A stretch of DNA of 64,000 bases, from the NCBI GenBank assembly GCA_016490735.1, contig JAEMWC010000748.1:93501-157500 (forward strand), written 5' to 3'. Shown piece by piece: positions 1-14,441 of this stretch. Source of the stretch: Pachyseris speciosa (taxonomy: Eukaryota; Cnidaria; Anthozoa; Scleractinia; Pachyseridae). A program made the translations under genes and the position numbers. Under the pieces are notes generated by a model, which was given only the letters and a program-made list of their open reading frames with translations, was not told the origin of the DNA and did not search any database. The stretch's first letter is position 1. Each line of letters begins with the position of its first letter.

Positions 1-747
1 AGAAGGCACTTCAACTACAGATATAGAATTTTAATATGTTTCAGATGTGTTTATTCAAGAAGTGTGACAGAAAATTGTAACTATGCCTGTCAATTTAGTG
101 TGCAACTTAGAAACATAGTTTCACTTATCCTAATTGTCTCTTTAACTTTAAATATTTAAATCTTTAAAAAGTAATTTACGGTTTTATCCGTTGTCGGAAG
201 GCAGAAAAGTGTTATTGAAATTATAAGTCATGTGTTAGCTCACTTTCCGCTTCGATTCTACTGACGAACTGATTAATATTGTTTCAAATAAAACGTCACC
301 GAGGAAATTGTTTTATAATGCAAAGAGCGCGCAGTGTTTTTAGCCCTTCCTAATTTTCACAGCTCTGCTTTAAATAAACTGTCACCGGTTTTAAAAACTT
401 AAATCCGGAAAGTAGAACGGATATTTAGCCTGCACGAGGGCAAGACCTGTTTTTATTCATCGTAAATTGATTAAAACCTGCAAGCTCCTTAAGGCTTACT
501 CATTAAGCGCCGACGCGAAAACTGCTTGAAATTTTGATATAAAGTGAAACAATCTCGTGTTTTTATTTTTTCGTGTCTAGCCTCTGAGTATTAACTCCCG
601 TTTTATTCACAATAAAATTGATTACAAACAGCAAGCTGTTTATGGCTTCCTTATTAAGGGGGATTGAAAAATAATTTAAAGTTGGATAAAATATGTCTAG
701 AACCCACCTTGAACAGGGATTAAGTTATATCTAAAATGTGAAAAGAC

Positions 748-755
<8 letters not shown>

Positions 756-808
<53 letters not shown>
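756..808. repeat. (TA)n microsatellite
   Basis: About 53 bp of nearly uninterrupted alternating T and A. Nothing else in the surroundings suggests a function. Confidence 0.95.
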
Positions 809-811
<3 letters not shown>

Positions 812-3800
812 AAATATTAAGTCTCAAAATCTTAAAAATATATGTGTATTATGGAAGACATTTTGTTGTATAAAGGATGAAAATAGAACACAAGCCACTT
901 CTCTGTGAGAATTAGGTACACGAATTTTCTTTCGTAAACATTAGCGAACTTCCTTTGAACTTTTAAAAACGTATTCTCTGTTTTAAAGATTATTATTTGC
1001 GTTTAATTTTCCGTTGAAGGATTTAATGGGTCGGCTTTCTTAAGACGCAAAATAAAAGCACCAAGCTTTATTCAATAGAACCGGATAAAAACTGACATAA
1101 TTTCAATGATTGTTTATTTGCCCGAATGGCTTATTGTTGTAAAAGGCGATAGGCTCGCACAAATGCTTTTTGTATATGTTATAAACCACTCAAATTCGAC
1201 AGAAAGTTGGCACAAAGAGCTGTCCATAATGAAATATCGACAGATCTTGACAAATTGTTATCGTGCACCTTGCTGCCTTTTCAAATTTGCTAGGCGCAAC
1301 AATATGTGATAACATATCTTTTTTCCTTTAATTTTTTTTTTCTCGGGCATGAATCATATCTTCTTACCACACCCCTTAAGCTACATGACCGGCGAAATTC
1401 AGTTTATAATTAGTGCTCTAAGAGATTGCTTCATCTGATGTCTCGTTAGATGTGCGCGATGTCTTAATCAAGACTCAAGACAATTCTTGTTTCGGTGAAT
1501 TTAAAGTTGCTCTTCGTGCGCATCATAAGTTTTTACCGCTTTCACGCTTCCAGTTGTAAATCAATTTGACAGAACCAAACATTAAAACAGGTTAATTAAA
1601 AAGAAAGTTGTTTTATTATTAGTGCAGTTACAACGATCGTCTTGGTTTTGCTCTTTTTGACAGCGTATGACATGAAACCCATATCTTCCGTTTTATTTTT
1701 TTTATTTCGTGCTTAACGTACATACGTGATTTGCTTCCAAGTCCTTAAGATTAACGAAGGCAACATGGCTCATATAATCGTTACATTTATAAGGGAATAT
1801 TCATTACGAAAACTTACCCTGACATTTAAATTCGATATTACGTGCGTTGTGTCTGCTCTAAATCAGTAGCATTTTGTGTAACTGTCTTTAATCAACAAAT
1901 TCGCCACAGCGCAAATTTTAATATGAGCCATAAAATAAAATGGATAGTGTGGCACATCATAAATTTACTTTTTGTTACTGGTAGGAGATCCAAATTTGAA
2001 CACAATCGAATTTGTCTTTTGTAAAGTGTAAAGATGTAAATTCTAAAACTCACTAGGATTTTTCTAGCAAGAAAAATTGTGCATAGGATTTCTTAGTATT
2101 TTTGAGTTTCGTGGAAAAACATCTCATGCTTGGTCGCATTGTTAAAAAGGAATTGACAGAAATTTATTACGCCGTTTTAAGGCTAAGCAGTTTCCTCAAA
2201 TGATCATTTATTTTCTTAGAAGCTTTAAGCCACGCAAGACTTTTTATTATTTTTTCAGAATCATTTTCGTCAGAGTTTGTTAGTGAAATTTATCCGGTTT
2301 ACTTGTCGGTGAATGCAAAATGATTACTGAAAGGGTAAACAAATCCAACACAGCTTTCAAACAAAAAGAAACGCGCCGAAATTTCATAGCCTAAAAATCC
2401 AGAGAGTGAATATTTGTCCGAATTACACCAACGTCAAGCGTTTTCAAATTTCCACATCAAAGCCCCGACGTAAATCGCTTTCTTACCTACGAGTCATTAG
2501 CTGGACGTTCAGTGCCCTTAATGCGAAAAAATAAGCCATTTGAAGACCATTAAGTTTGTAAATAAACCAACTAAAGACAAAAATGACAGGACCAGGTGAT
2601 AGTAAGTTGATTTAAAACCCGCCGGATTCTCGTCCCCTATCTCCAACTACGACACCTGCTTGAAATTCTTTTTAAATTACTCACCTATTTGCTTTGTTTC
2701 GGGTATTGATGTTGTGCGTATAATTTCCGGCCTTGAACAGGTACTGTGTTTCTGCTATAATGTTTTGCTTTCATTTTGTTCGCGGAGGTTGTATGCTTTT
2801 GTCGGTCTTGTTGGGTCAAGACAATAGCGCGCGAATTATTAATTTATAAAAGTCTTTGCTGCAGGCTTTGTAATATCGCATTCACATATTAACCCTTCGT
2901 TAACGCTTCGGTGAAATTAAGACCGCAATTCCGAAAATAAATATAATGTGTTCTTTCATATTTTCGAGGCCATTCTGTCAAATTTAAGTTTTCAGGCGGC
3001 GTGTTTAGTCAATATATCGTATTCTGGCCAGAAGGAAGAATAATAGAGTAGGGAAACAATCATTTATTTTGTGAAGTATGACATACATACATTTAATATT
3101 GGTGTAATTTAAAGTCAATGCAAACACAAGCCATTGAAGTCTCAAAAAAAGACAGACTTTGAATATTTAAACTTTAGTCAAAATTCAGTTCATTTATTCG
3201 ATGCATAATAATTTTCTTTTCTTCAAAAGCGACCTTCTTCTTTACGTCGGAAGGGTAAGGGAAAAAAGAATGCTTTCTTTACCACGCTTAATTTTCATCC
3301 GTAATTTCGCGTTGTTTTGAGAATCTAAACAGTGAAAACAGTGGGAATCAATAAACACATACCCTATTATTCAACAAAACGATTCTTTATTATACTGGTA
3401 GTAAAAACTACCTACTTTCTCGCCTTTTATATATCTTTCTTTACAATTCTTACGTGAAGATCTCCAGATTTTACAGGTGTAATATATCGAGCGTTTTGAA
3501 AAAATTATGTCGCTCTTAAACGAGCGTATGGCATTAAAGATTTGTAGCTGTAATAGATATGACAGGGCGAATTTTCTCAAACGAATGCTTAATTATGTAC
3601 CATCTTATTTGTCCGCGATCCTTTTGTAAATCTTTTTATTGGTTTCTTTGAAGCCTGCCGAGCGAAACTTCGCTATAAATCCGGATACTTTCTATCCAAT
3701 TTTTCAATTCTATAACACTGCTTCGCATTATTAGAATTACTTTACTAAGCGCATGGAACTGACATTTAACGAAACTAGCAGTTTTTTTTTACGCGGGCAT

Positions 3801-3999
3801 AAACATAAAAGAAATAAGTATTTTAAGGTGTAAAGTCTGTATCTTGATGCGGTTTTTCGATTTATTTATTTCATTGCTTGGCGACAAGAAACAACTTTGA
3901 TTATGGCGCTGAGAGCACCAGATGTATGTTTGACGCTAAATTTCTGCGAGTATAAATAAATTTATGCTGACCGTCAAAATTTCCTTTTAAAATGTGAAA

Positions 4000-4005
4000 T
4001 TTATT
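4000..4005 (-). terminator. Candidate polyadenylation signal of the DMRT gene
   Basis: TTTATT on the plus strand reads AATAAA on the minus strand, about 160 bases beyond the DMRT stop codon. It is the first canonical hexamer I noticed downstream. Transcript ends are not visible, so it is only a candidate. Confidence 0.4.
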
Positions 4006-4163
4006 CTTACATTAATTATATTTTATAACCGAACCTTTTATCATTAAACTCGTAATGGAAGTTATCAAGTCTCCAATACTATAATTTCGCCCGCAATCGT
4101 CTTTATAACCCAAGACCTATCTGGTACGTAGCCCCTAATTTTCGATCAAACAAACAACGATTT

Positions 4164-7100
4164 TTACATTTCTTTTTCTGTTCTCTGCGGGCTAAGAGCT
4201 TCTCTTGAATCGCTGCTTGTCTTTAAAAAGTCGGCTGAGTTACTGATGTTTTCATCGTCCTTCGGTCTGTCCAAGCTTACGGCAGCCGTTCTATCAGGTC
4301 TCGTAAGCGGAGTTCCCAAGCGAGAGTCGAAGAAAAATGAAATGGGAAAGTTCTCCTTGCTCCTTGCTGGCTCTAAAGCGAAGGGAAAGTTCCCTGAAGA
4401 CGTGTTAACGAAATGGGCCTTCGCCAGAGTTGATATGGGAGTGAAAGCTGACTTTGCACTACCAAGGAAATTGTCCGGGCTTCGGGTGTATTTAAAACTA
4501 TCGGGGCGAAAGGCGGGATGGTGAATTTCTCTCAACTCTTGGGGCGGTCTAGCCCAAGGAGAAGGCACGCCCATAAATACACTCGCAGCCTCGCCTTTGT
4601 AGCGAGTTAAGACTTCTTCAATCGCTTGAACTAAGTCTCCACCGCAGGAATGAAGAATAAGTTGCAGGACGCTGACTTTGATCTTCGGGAAGACTCGTAT
4701 CAGAAGTTCGATGGCCGAAGCTCGTCGCTGCCCCGCGAATAGAAGGGGTGCCTTCTCCGACGGCTCGTATTCGGAGGGAAATCGTTGCCTCTTGTCTTGA
4801 GCCTCACTGAGTAACGGCGGTTGGCTGTATAAGTGAGGTGGCTCTTGAGCAACTTCGTTTGGAAGCTTTCTTTTCAATCCTTTAAAGAGATACAAAGTAG
4901 AGATAGGGATTTAGTTATGCAACTGTCATTTTCAAGATCCGCGCTACACTTGAATCGATAGAATCGCTAACGTTTTAAACATTCTGTATAATGGTATGAA
5001 CAGCCGAAAACAAAAACTTTAACGTGTTTTACGAATTCTCATCTTTGTTTAAAGAATGTGCTTTCAAAGGAAGATTTAAAGGTTGCAAAATACGTTGTCT
5101 TCGATCCACTCTCGGAGATTGCGGAATGCAATAAGATACGAACTCTTTTGCATTGTTGTGTGTTTATATTTCAGCGCGTTGCATTCCAGAGTTGACCGAT
5201 TTAAGCGATACAGGTTAAAATTGCTACTTTCTCAATCGAAATACAAGTCTCGTAAACACGATTCTTAATGTGGTCATAAATGAGAGAAAACAAAGTATAG
5301 AATTTCCATAATTTCCTTAAAGTCGCCAACATTTCAAGCCGTAATTGGACTATTGTTGACGCCAAACCTACGCTGTAAATTGGCAACGTTTCTGTTTTCT
5401 AATTTTAAGGAAACAATTTTCAAAGTAAAAATAAGCCCTTAACAACTTTTGCAACAAGGTATCGGATTTGTTCAATGTGTTATAATTCGACCGTTTGAAT
5501 AATTTTCAGCGCTTTCTGCCAAGAAGGTTATAGTTTTGAGTTTCAATGAGTTTTATCGCCTTTGGCCAGGGAAAATGATATTTTAATATCCTTTTAACGT
5601 GCGAATAAGGCGGAAAATATTGCTTCATTTGGATAAAGCGTTCGATACAAATGAATCGGCCATTTTAATGTTATAGCGAGGTCCTTTCAAAATAGTTACT
5701 TTCAACGCAGCCAAATAGCACAAGAGGAAATTAGTAGAATTGCTTGTTTCCAAAACTAATATATTTTGAAGTTAATATAAGTTTCCTTTACCAAAACAAA
5801 ATAGGATTGGTTTGATTTGAGAGGGGAAATTTCAATGTCGGTCCACTAATTAAATGGCAAAAAGGGAAAATTTTTGTTTCGGTGTCACAGCGGGTGAAAG
5901 CTGGCTTGAAATGAACGCAAAAATAACACGAGAGGGCTTGAGGGCGCAGGTGTGTGCATGAATTTCAAATGCTATTCACTTCAAATTTAGTAATTTTTTT
6001 GGTCGTGCTGGTCAACAGAACTAGATATCCCGCCAAAGATAAGAAAGTTTTAATGAGGACTTGTTCAAAATTAAACTAGAAAGATACAGGATAGGAAAAC
6101 GTTTATTTTTATCGAGGCTGGATACCCCTAATCTGTTCGCAACTGTCAATGTTTATGTCAAAACATGAACCGACAACGCGACATATTGCCAAACGTTATC
6201 GCAAAAAACTTTGGCCATGGAGGGAAAAAACTCTTGAAAGCCAATATTTCAAAGCTTGTTGAACTCGGCGTTGTTTTAATTTTGAGCGCTATCTGGAGTT
6301 TAGATTGCTTTTTTTAAGCCTGCTTTTAAAACGGCAGTGGAAAAAGCGATCCTTAAAAAGGGTTGTTTTATTCATTGTGCGCAATTGAAAGCGCGCTGCA
6401 TTTAAATACAAATATGAAACTTTCGGTAATTAAATCAAAATTAGCAAAATGGTGAATTGTTGCACCTTGCAAATGATGCGGTAAAACTCCAGAGAAGGGA
6501 CGGAAAGCAGAGCAGGTACATTCCGCATGAAGGTCTTTGTGAGAATTTCCAACAAATCCTTGATGATGATGTTCTGCATAAAAGAAGAAAACATTAGAAA
6601 ACATTAGAAATCGCGAAACCCCTTTCACTGCTTCTGGGTTTTCCTTGTCTCACTTTGTGTTCGTGAATAGATATCTTATATATTTATTTTCAGTCGTTGA
6701 AAGATGTTATTCCAGAACAGAGGATCATGTTTTTATTAGGTGGATGTTTCCATAACAATTGTGTGGAGGAAATTAAACTGTATCTATTCATTTTTTTTCG
6801 TGGTTGTTATGGGAAAACACGCTAGATAGCTCGGCATTTTCTGTCTAAATTTTCTTATCTATGCAAATGTATACCAGTCATACACGGTTTCTTTAAGCTC
6901 AGGATTTGAAAAAATAATCATTTGATACCCGTCAAATTGCTCTGTATTTCCGCCCTCTTCTAGCAGATTTTTCCTCCTTTAAACGCTAAAAAATGCTGGT
7001 AGTTTCAGATGTTTTGACTGAATGTGTTCTCTTGCGCTCGCTGTGGAAGAAAATTACTTTCGTTCTTTGAGACAGAGAAAGTTTTACGGAACAAACGATC

Positions 7101-8639
7101 AAGACGTTTTCCCTTTCTACCCTCTATTCTGGAAAACTTTTATATTCCTGTATTTGAGGCATAGAAAGCCTATCGCTTGAAAACTTTTTCGCCAAGCAAT
7201 GGCTTAGCTACTTCGTACCAGAATTGATAACTTTATTCTCACCTGCGAATGAATTCGTGACGGGAATCGTCTCAGGACAGCTTTCGCTTACAGGCGATGA
7301 AACCTCTTTCTTTATCTCTGTAGATACAAAACATACTCTTTTTTAATTTCCTTGAAATAAAAAAGGCAACACATGGTTTGCTAAGATGCGGGCAAAGTGA
7401 TTTGAATGTCCTGCTTTCGTATTTTTACTGGCCAACCACGCGGAAAAAAGATGTGTGTGCATGCTTTTTTTCGATTTAAAACTCATTGAGTACGCGGCTT
7501 ATAATGCTTCAAAGAAACGCTGAATTATCAAAAGTCATAGCTGTGTGGAATTTTGTATAATGGCTGATTTCCTTCAATTATTGGATTAGTTTTTGATTTA
7601 CTCTTTTATCTCGACTGTTGTGAAAGTCTGCTATCTTTCCATTCACTTTTAATCATCCCAGTCAAACAGCATATGGCTCCCGCTTGATAGATAATCCAAA
7701 CGAAAAAAACCACCAAATGAAACACCTTGAAACTCTGTATCAAAGCTGTAATGATAATACGTTCATTTTAAGTTGTGGCGAGTTAAAAAAAGAGAGGAAA
7801 TAAAACAATTCACTCTCAAGAAAAATCGCACGGACGAGGAAAGCAAACCGTTTTGAACAATTTTTTTATAAGAAATCGATTTGAATTGCTTGTGATTACA
7901 GAGGGAATAGAACTAAGTGATGTCATTAGAAATTTACTCATTAAGAGCGCTTTTGTGCTTTTCAAGTTGAAACTTTTTGCTACAAATTTTCTCTCCAATT
8001 TAGCCTCCAGTGGGCGCGATAGTTTGCTTTTACACAAACGTTGCTTCCTTAAGGTTACAGCTTCAGCGTTTCCATTGTTTTTGGAGAGGAAGTAGTAAGA
8101 AAAAATACTAATATGTGCTTCGGTTTTCAAATTTAGCGGAGATGCGCTTTTTAGAGCCGTTTTAGACGCTAACTTCGGCTGATAGCAGAATCGCTTGTAA
8201 ACCCGGGAAAAACGATGCTTATATGCTACACAACAAAGTAGTTACCTGTTGGTTCAGCGGAGGTCGAACCAGGGGTAGAACTCCTAGATGGGCTTTGGTT
8301 ACCACTGCTGCTTACTCTTCTCATTGCAGTGAAAACATCTCCTGGAGGTAGCGGACTTCTTTGCTCCTGCATCTGCTGCCGGCGGAGGGCGACTTGGGCG
8401 GCAAGAACTCTCTGCCGCTCTGCAATAAGCAGGCACTTCGGGCACAGACAGTCGCGCCATCTACAGAAACCCTTGTGCCCTTTCAAGATCGAATCGAAGC
8501 CGTGGTTTCGGCACCGCGCGCATTTCGGTGTGCGTTTTTTCTCCGCGGCGGCTTGCGCCTGTTTGCTAGCGGCGCTGTTGCTCGCAGCCACGGTGGAACC
8601 ACTAGTTGTTAAACCACTACCTCCTTGCGAATAACTCAT
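4164..8639 (-). CDS. DMRT4/5 (DMRTA)-like transcription factor, DM + DMA domains
   Basis: Two coding exons: 8639-8246 and 4879-4164 (stop TAA at 4164-4166). The donor (CAG/GTAAC) and acceptor (TTTAAAG/GATTG) both sit in phase 1, so the join is in frame and gives 369 residues. Exon 1 carries the DM domain, residues about 36-89. All intertwined zinc-finger ligands are present (Cys40, Cys43, His46, Cys59, Cys64, Cys66, Cys69 and nearby His55), followed by the recognition-helix stretch [16 protein letters not shown]. Exon 2 carries a DMA domain (CUE-like, residues about 183-222, beginning [14 protein letters not shown]). DM plus DMA is the hallmark of the DMRT3/4/5 group; these proteins bind DNA in the nucleus and act in sexual and neural development in animals. 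The first ATG opens directly into the DM exon. The rest of the protein is Ser/Pro-rich and low in complexity. A DM+DMA protein is known from the coral Acropora, which fits. Whether it is strictly DMRT4/5 or DMRT3 needs a tree. Confidence 0.93.
4880..8245 (-). other. Single intron of the DMRT gene
   Basis: 3.4 kb, AT-rich, without a transposon protein or obvious foldback element. That is notable because the ERCC6L2 introns further along are full of such elements. No coding sequence is recognisable. A small alternative exon cannot be excluded, but none is needed for the reading frame. Confidence 0.7.
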
Positions 8640-8930
8640 CTTTTACGGGGTGCTCGCTCAACGCACCGTCTGGATTGGTTATGCGAATGTGTATCCTTAC
8701 GGACTAAGTTACTGTGTTGTAAAATATCGTATCGCTATACAAGCTGGAATTTCGATTTGATACTGTTTTATACTCCTCTACGAGGCCCCATTGCCAAAGA
8801 AGATCACCTCGACGCGTGCTGATTGGCCAGTTTTGCAGATTGATGTCATTTGCGCGCCTAATGAGGTGCGAGATGTTTTTGTTCAAAGTGTAACGTGATT
8901 GGCTGCGCATTGTTGTCGCACGGGGCACCT
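8640..8930 (-). promoter_or_regulatory. Putative DMRT promoter with three CCAAT boxes
   Basis: Immediately upstream of the DMRT start codon the plus strand has ATTGG at about 8673, 8821 and 8897. These are CCAAT boxes in the orientation of the gene, spaced within about 230 bp. I see no clear TATA box. The promoter assignment rests on position and the three boxes only. Confidence 0.4.
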
Positions 8931-11900
8931 GCGTTCAGCCAAAGACCTTTAAGCGGTGATCATTTCAGTGTATGCGTTGTAGGGAGCAGGTGAACGCCAA
9001 CTGAAGTGAAAAAAAAACTTGATCCGTAAACATTGAAAAACAAAGGCCGCTAAAGGGACCGACAAAAAGAAAGTTCTCGTGTGTAAACACAAGGCTGTCT
9101 TCTGTTTAGTTTCAACTTAATCGCATCAAAAGAGCAAGGTCCATCTTTGAAAAAGGCAAAAAAAAAATATATAGAAATAATCGAAAGAGTATTTCGCCAT
9201 GTATCGAGAGCACGCAGCTCGGCGCATTGTGTGATAAGTTTTCATTAATCAAATTGAAACTTATCTAAAGAGAAGAAACACGTTTACCAACACATCAAGA
9301 GGTCACATAGTTTTTGCTTAATTAAAGGAAAGAGTGCATCGAGGTGGTTGGCCCCTTAAAGTAATGTCATTTCCGCGAATTTCACCGTGATATGCGCTTA
9401 ATCTTTTAATCAATGAACTCACGCGCATTTTAAACGTAATTAAAACTTCATCGAGTTGTTAGGAGTCTTGGAGTTTGTTTTATCAACCAAATATTCTTTT
9501 GACAAAAGGAAGGGCTATTGAGCGCTGGCCTTGTATTAAACCTCGCTTCCTGTCCGCAGAAGATTAATAATTCATTCTCGGCCTTGCTTACTGGCACCTC
9601 GAAACAAATTTAAATTGCTTTCTAATTTCATAAGGGAAATAATTGCGCACTCATTATTACGGTTATGCGTTGAAAAAATAAACAGAACAAACAAATTTGG
9701 AAGCCTTTGAATGCGATTTTCAGAAGTGAGTTTTGTTGGCTTTTTCTTGTGTACTTTTCGCCGTTCGGTCTGGTTGCAATTTTTGTTTTGCTTTCAGAAA
9801 CAATTTTTTCTTGGTTTTTCGTTCAAAAGAATATTAAGAAGGGTGACTGATAAACTTAAAATAAACAGCTAAAAATCCAATGACATTGCAGGTGGCCTAG
9901 GTGGAAACGAAAGTTTGATGTGTTTCAAGCAATTATTCATTTTATATTTTAAAGATAGTTTGTCGGAGATTGAATTGACATTTTAGCCGCCCGATAATAT
10001 TTCGCGGAATGACTAAGCTTGTGCTGAACGCTATTCTCTCGGCATTGTGTCAGCGAGTTAACAATTTCGATTCGTTTGTTCATTTTGTAAAACAGAATGA
10101 GAGTATGTCACTTCTCCCCTGAAAAATAAATCTACGACTTCCATCTCGGGTTGGTCTTCCCTAAGTGAATTCATACAGTAGCGAACCAATGTCTTTTGGT
10201 TTCTTTTTTCCATGGATTTTAAAGTAATTTGTTGATGTTATCGCTAACTTTCTTGCCGTCTGAGGATAGCAGTGCAAATTTAATTTGTATAACTTAACAT
10301 TTAAAGTCAATTTTCTTTGCTGTTCGCTGATATTAATCTCGACATATCTTAGTACAAAATTTGTCGCAACAGTATTCACGCGTAACATATAGTTATATCA
10401 GATTTAATTCGAGATTTTATCAGTTCTGTTGTTTTTTTGAGAACAAAGTAGGAGACCGGAGCATTCAACAAAGCTCATTAAAGAGATAAATATACCCATT
10501 TTCACGTATATTTCGGTCGGAAAGAATAAAGCTTAGAAGAAGAACGGAAAAACGTCATTCAGCCAGGATGAACTGCTGTTTGGGTTTATTTTAATTGAAC
10601 TGACAAAACTTAAACTTCCACACTTTAATGCCAAATAGAGTTCTTGGATATTTTTGCAAATTAAATGTTAATCAACGACTGAAAAAAAGCCCGAAATTGT
10701 GTCCTCTAGCTACAAATTAAAATGGGTTTTAAAACCCTTTCAACATTGGTTATGATAGTACATCCGGTAAAATCAATCTCTCTTCATTATTTCGAGATGC
10801 TTACCCCCTGAGAAGATAGTAGGCCGTGCTTTTACTTTAACAATTAAAAATTAGCCCTGAATAAGACCGGTAGAGGTAGCAGTTGACAAGCTGTTTCGTC
10901 TCTACTGGACTTGACGCACGAAAGCAAGGGGCGAAGCTCTTCCAGCATTCTTTTCTTAATGACAATTGTTTTCGCGATGAAATTTTCAGCGGAAAAGAGC
11001 TCCGGCGAGTGTAATTTTCGGTTGAGGATTGCTTTAAAAATTTGAATTAACTTATATACCGTTAAATGTTTTTTTAGAGTCATCAAGACAGATTAGTGGA
11101 ACTCAGTTGTTTTTATTTTTTGGGAGGAACCATAAAATTTGTATTCACATTTCCTCGCAGATCATAAACGAAATTTTATTAAACTAAACAATATACTTCC
11201 ATGGTTCTTTCCGAGGAGTAAGTGAGTATTTAAATTTCCCGTAAAATTTACAGGAAATAGATTTACACTAAGCAAATTATATTTCGATTCTATTTCACGG
11301 GGAACATTAAGACCTTGAAATTGAATAGTTATTTTGTGAGATTTATCGTAGGCGATAAAAACAGGCTCCATGCTTGGAGAACAAACAGGGTGATTGTATT
11401 TCTGCTGAGATGGTTTAAAGATCTGCCCTTTCTGCGTCTTTCGATGCCAAATAAAAGTCATAACAACCGGGGGTTTGTAAGATATGGCTCATTAAAAATG
11501 TCTCAGTTACCCGGCACGCAGTTCACCTTCGCGTGCACCGAGCAAATCTCCTAACTTAGTGATAACGTCGTAATACGATTCATCAATGTGATAGCTCAAA
11601 GTTAAGCAACATTTAGCCCTCTTCCTTCTTAAGTAACCTCAAGAGCACTTTATTGCCCTTGGTAGCGGAAGCAGCATTGTGAAACGAGCTTTTAAAATGC
11701 TATTTAATGCCGCCCGTTTTCCACCTTCTTCGTCTAATCTCGTGAAAGACAAGTAATTAATTTTTCGCGCGTTTTACGGAAGTTCTTCGCTTCCTCAAGA
11801 GGGGTGGTTGGTATTAACGATAACGCTAAGACAACAGCAAACTTGCTCACGTTTCTTCACAAAAAATGGAAATTTTGATGTGATTACTCGTTTAACATGC

Positions 11901-14386
11901 AGTTAAACAAACAGATCGGTCAAAGTTTGACTGCACGGCCAACGAGGATAGAAAATTCAATCCGCTCACGACGCTTCCATGTTAATTAAATGACTCCACC
12001 AAATAAAGAATGGAGCAAGATAAATGGTTGTTTAAAATACAAATGAATTGTGAATAGATAAGACCTCTCACGTTCGGTATAAAAGAAGAATAAGAATGTT
12101 CTTTAACACAATATTAATCCCATTGTATAAAACTGCATGCAAATTTAGAGCCTTTTTATAGTGTGGTCGGGCACGATTTTGTTTTTTCTAAACTCGGAAT
12201 CGAAACCGCGCATAATGAAAGAGGAAATGCCTTGTGTATGACTGACTCAAGACGGGAACATATTTTAACAACATATAAAGTAATTTTTGATTAGATTCCT
12301 TTATTACAATTCTAATCACGTACAAACTACAACTAAAAAATATACTACTTTAATTAAAGTTTAATGGCGATGTTTTCGTTTCTACTTCTTAAAGCACTGA
12401 ACTGAACATCGTGTATGAGAAACGAATTGTTGGGAATATGGCGTGATGCGTTTAACTGCAACCTTCACGCTTAAGTTTGGAACATTTTCTTCGTGTATTT
12501 CTAGCTAAAGAATCTAAAAATGTATAGTTTAAGCAGTGGGAAAATCGGAATAAAATTCATAAAACAGGATTGAGACGGCAATGGAGAAATTTGCTAAAAA
12601 CACCGTTAAGCGAAACAGAAAATCACCAGAAGTTTGCAAAATATGGCCAGCGTACCATGTTTACGTTAAAACAAAAGGCAAGCGTGCGCTTGGAGAGTTA
12701 AAAAATTATGAAAATATAATTTTGGTAGCACACGATCTTTTGATTGCTTTCAGTCTGCTATTAATTTTAAAACTAAACAAACCGATGAAATATCTCTTCT
12801 TTGTAGGGCGATATTTTTCGATATTATACAGCAGAGATTTGGTTTAGTTCAATAATAATTGAAATTTTGTTTCAAGTTTTTATTTCATCTTGGGATTAAG
12901 TGTATACTTTGTGCAATGGTTCAGGTGGCCTTTTTGAGCCATGTTGCCTCGTCGCGATAATTAAACACAAATAATAACTCGCTAAAAGTCATTAGGTGTT
13001 GTATATTACGGGAACTTACACTGAATGAAAAGACTATTTAATTATACTTTGAGTGCCCTTGTCAAGGTTACCCACGATTTCACAGCAACAAAAACGCGAT
13101 TCGGAACCGAGAACTAATCAGATTGAGAAGACAGTTGTTGTTTCGATTCACGTCTTAATTCGGTATAATGTAACGCTTGAGTTTTCGCCCTCAAAAATCA
13201 GGAATTTTATTTAATTTGTAGTAGCAAATTAGGCCCTTTAACAGTAGCATAATTACTACCCTCTAGTCATTAATGCCAGTTGACACTTACAGTCGGCCTT
13301 GGGAAATTCAGACCTCGTTACAATGGCTTGATGAAGACTGCAAAGTGATCGGAGATCGCGGTTAACTCCTGCGAGCACCTGCAGAAATGCTTGTGGGGTG
13401 TTTTGTGAATGAATGGGCACCATTATAAATATTTTGGTATCTTTAAGGGACAAAAGGAACAAATTATAATGCATCAGTGTTAAAATTGAATAATAATTGA
13501 CAAAGGGCACTCAAAGTTCTACAACAAAGCCGAAACATTTTTTACTAATTCGAAACATAAACCGTATATAGTCGATCCTTGAAAAGATTTGAAACTGTGG
13601 TATTCCTGTTAGATTTTCCGAGTTCGTATGGTCATTTTACGGAGAAAACATTAAAATCTTCGGGGTAATTTGAGCTGCAAGTTAATTTTGGCTTTGTTTT
13701 GTTGAACTCATCCAAAATAAACCAAAAAAGAAAAAACTTATCACTTCTCGGGATAAAATTTCAAGGGTTTGAATCAAGTCTTTCGAAGCGTACCTTTGTT
13801 AAAGTTGCCCAGCATAAATGGGAAAATCTTACTCAGTATGCAAATCGAAATCAGTGATTATCCACGTGGACGTGTTATCATTAATCGAGGTGTCATTTGA
13901 TTCACTCTTGTTTGAAATTGATTAAACAAGAATGGAACAATAGCGAACATTTTGGGTTATACCGTATTAAAAGTGATTGTTACTTTAAGGATCTAAAACA
14001 CTGGCAACCATGTGCAAAAGGAAACCAACACTGGCCTTGGCAAGGTCAAAAACACGTCAGACTCTCAAATGATGAACAATGCATGGATGTTTTAATTATG
14101 CGCAAGCTCTCTCGTGCCGTGACTTCAGTGGACAGAACTCACGGTCAGGTAGCCGCAGCCACTTTTTCGTCCGGTGTCGTTTTTCTGTAGCTTCGGGTGT
14201 AGTTCATGGCCAATTCTCAGAGAAAAGCTGATAAAAATTGCAGTTAATCAGCAAATAATTTAATCTCAAACAACAAAGAATTCATAACTCAGTTTCCTTG
14301 AACGACTAAATGGACGAAAAGGTGAAGGGATTGTAGATTCCATTTTGAACTTTAAATTGAATTGTATCATTGTAATTAAAATGGCA

Positions 14387-14387
<1 letters not shown>
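8931..14387. other. Intergenic region without recognisable genes
   Basis: 5.5 kb between the DMRT promoter and the first SINE. Open frames are short (75-99 codons), not conserved in composition and without domains. Runs of A/T and homeodomain-like TAAT words are common but expected at this base composition. I see no RNA gene or repeat with clear boundaries. Confidence 0.55.

Positions 14388-14441
<54 letters not shown>

Larger units (their letters stand above)
1..4163. other. Non-coding flank downstream of the DMRT gene
   Basis: AT-rich sequence with only short chance open frames (60-70 codons) and no recognisable protein domain on either strand. It contains one long TA microsatellite. I see no tRNA, rRNA or transposon coding sequence. 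Its end holds the putative 3' untranslated region of the DMRT gene. Confidence 0.6.
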
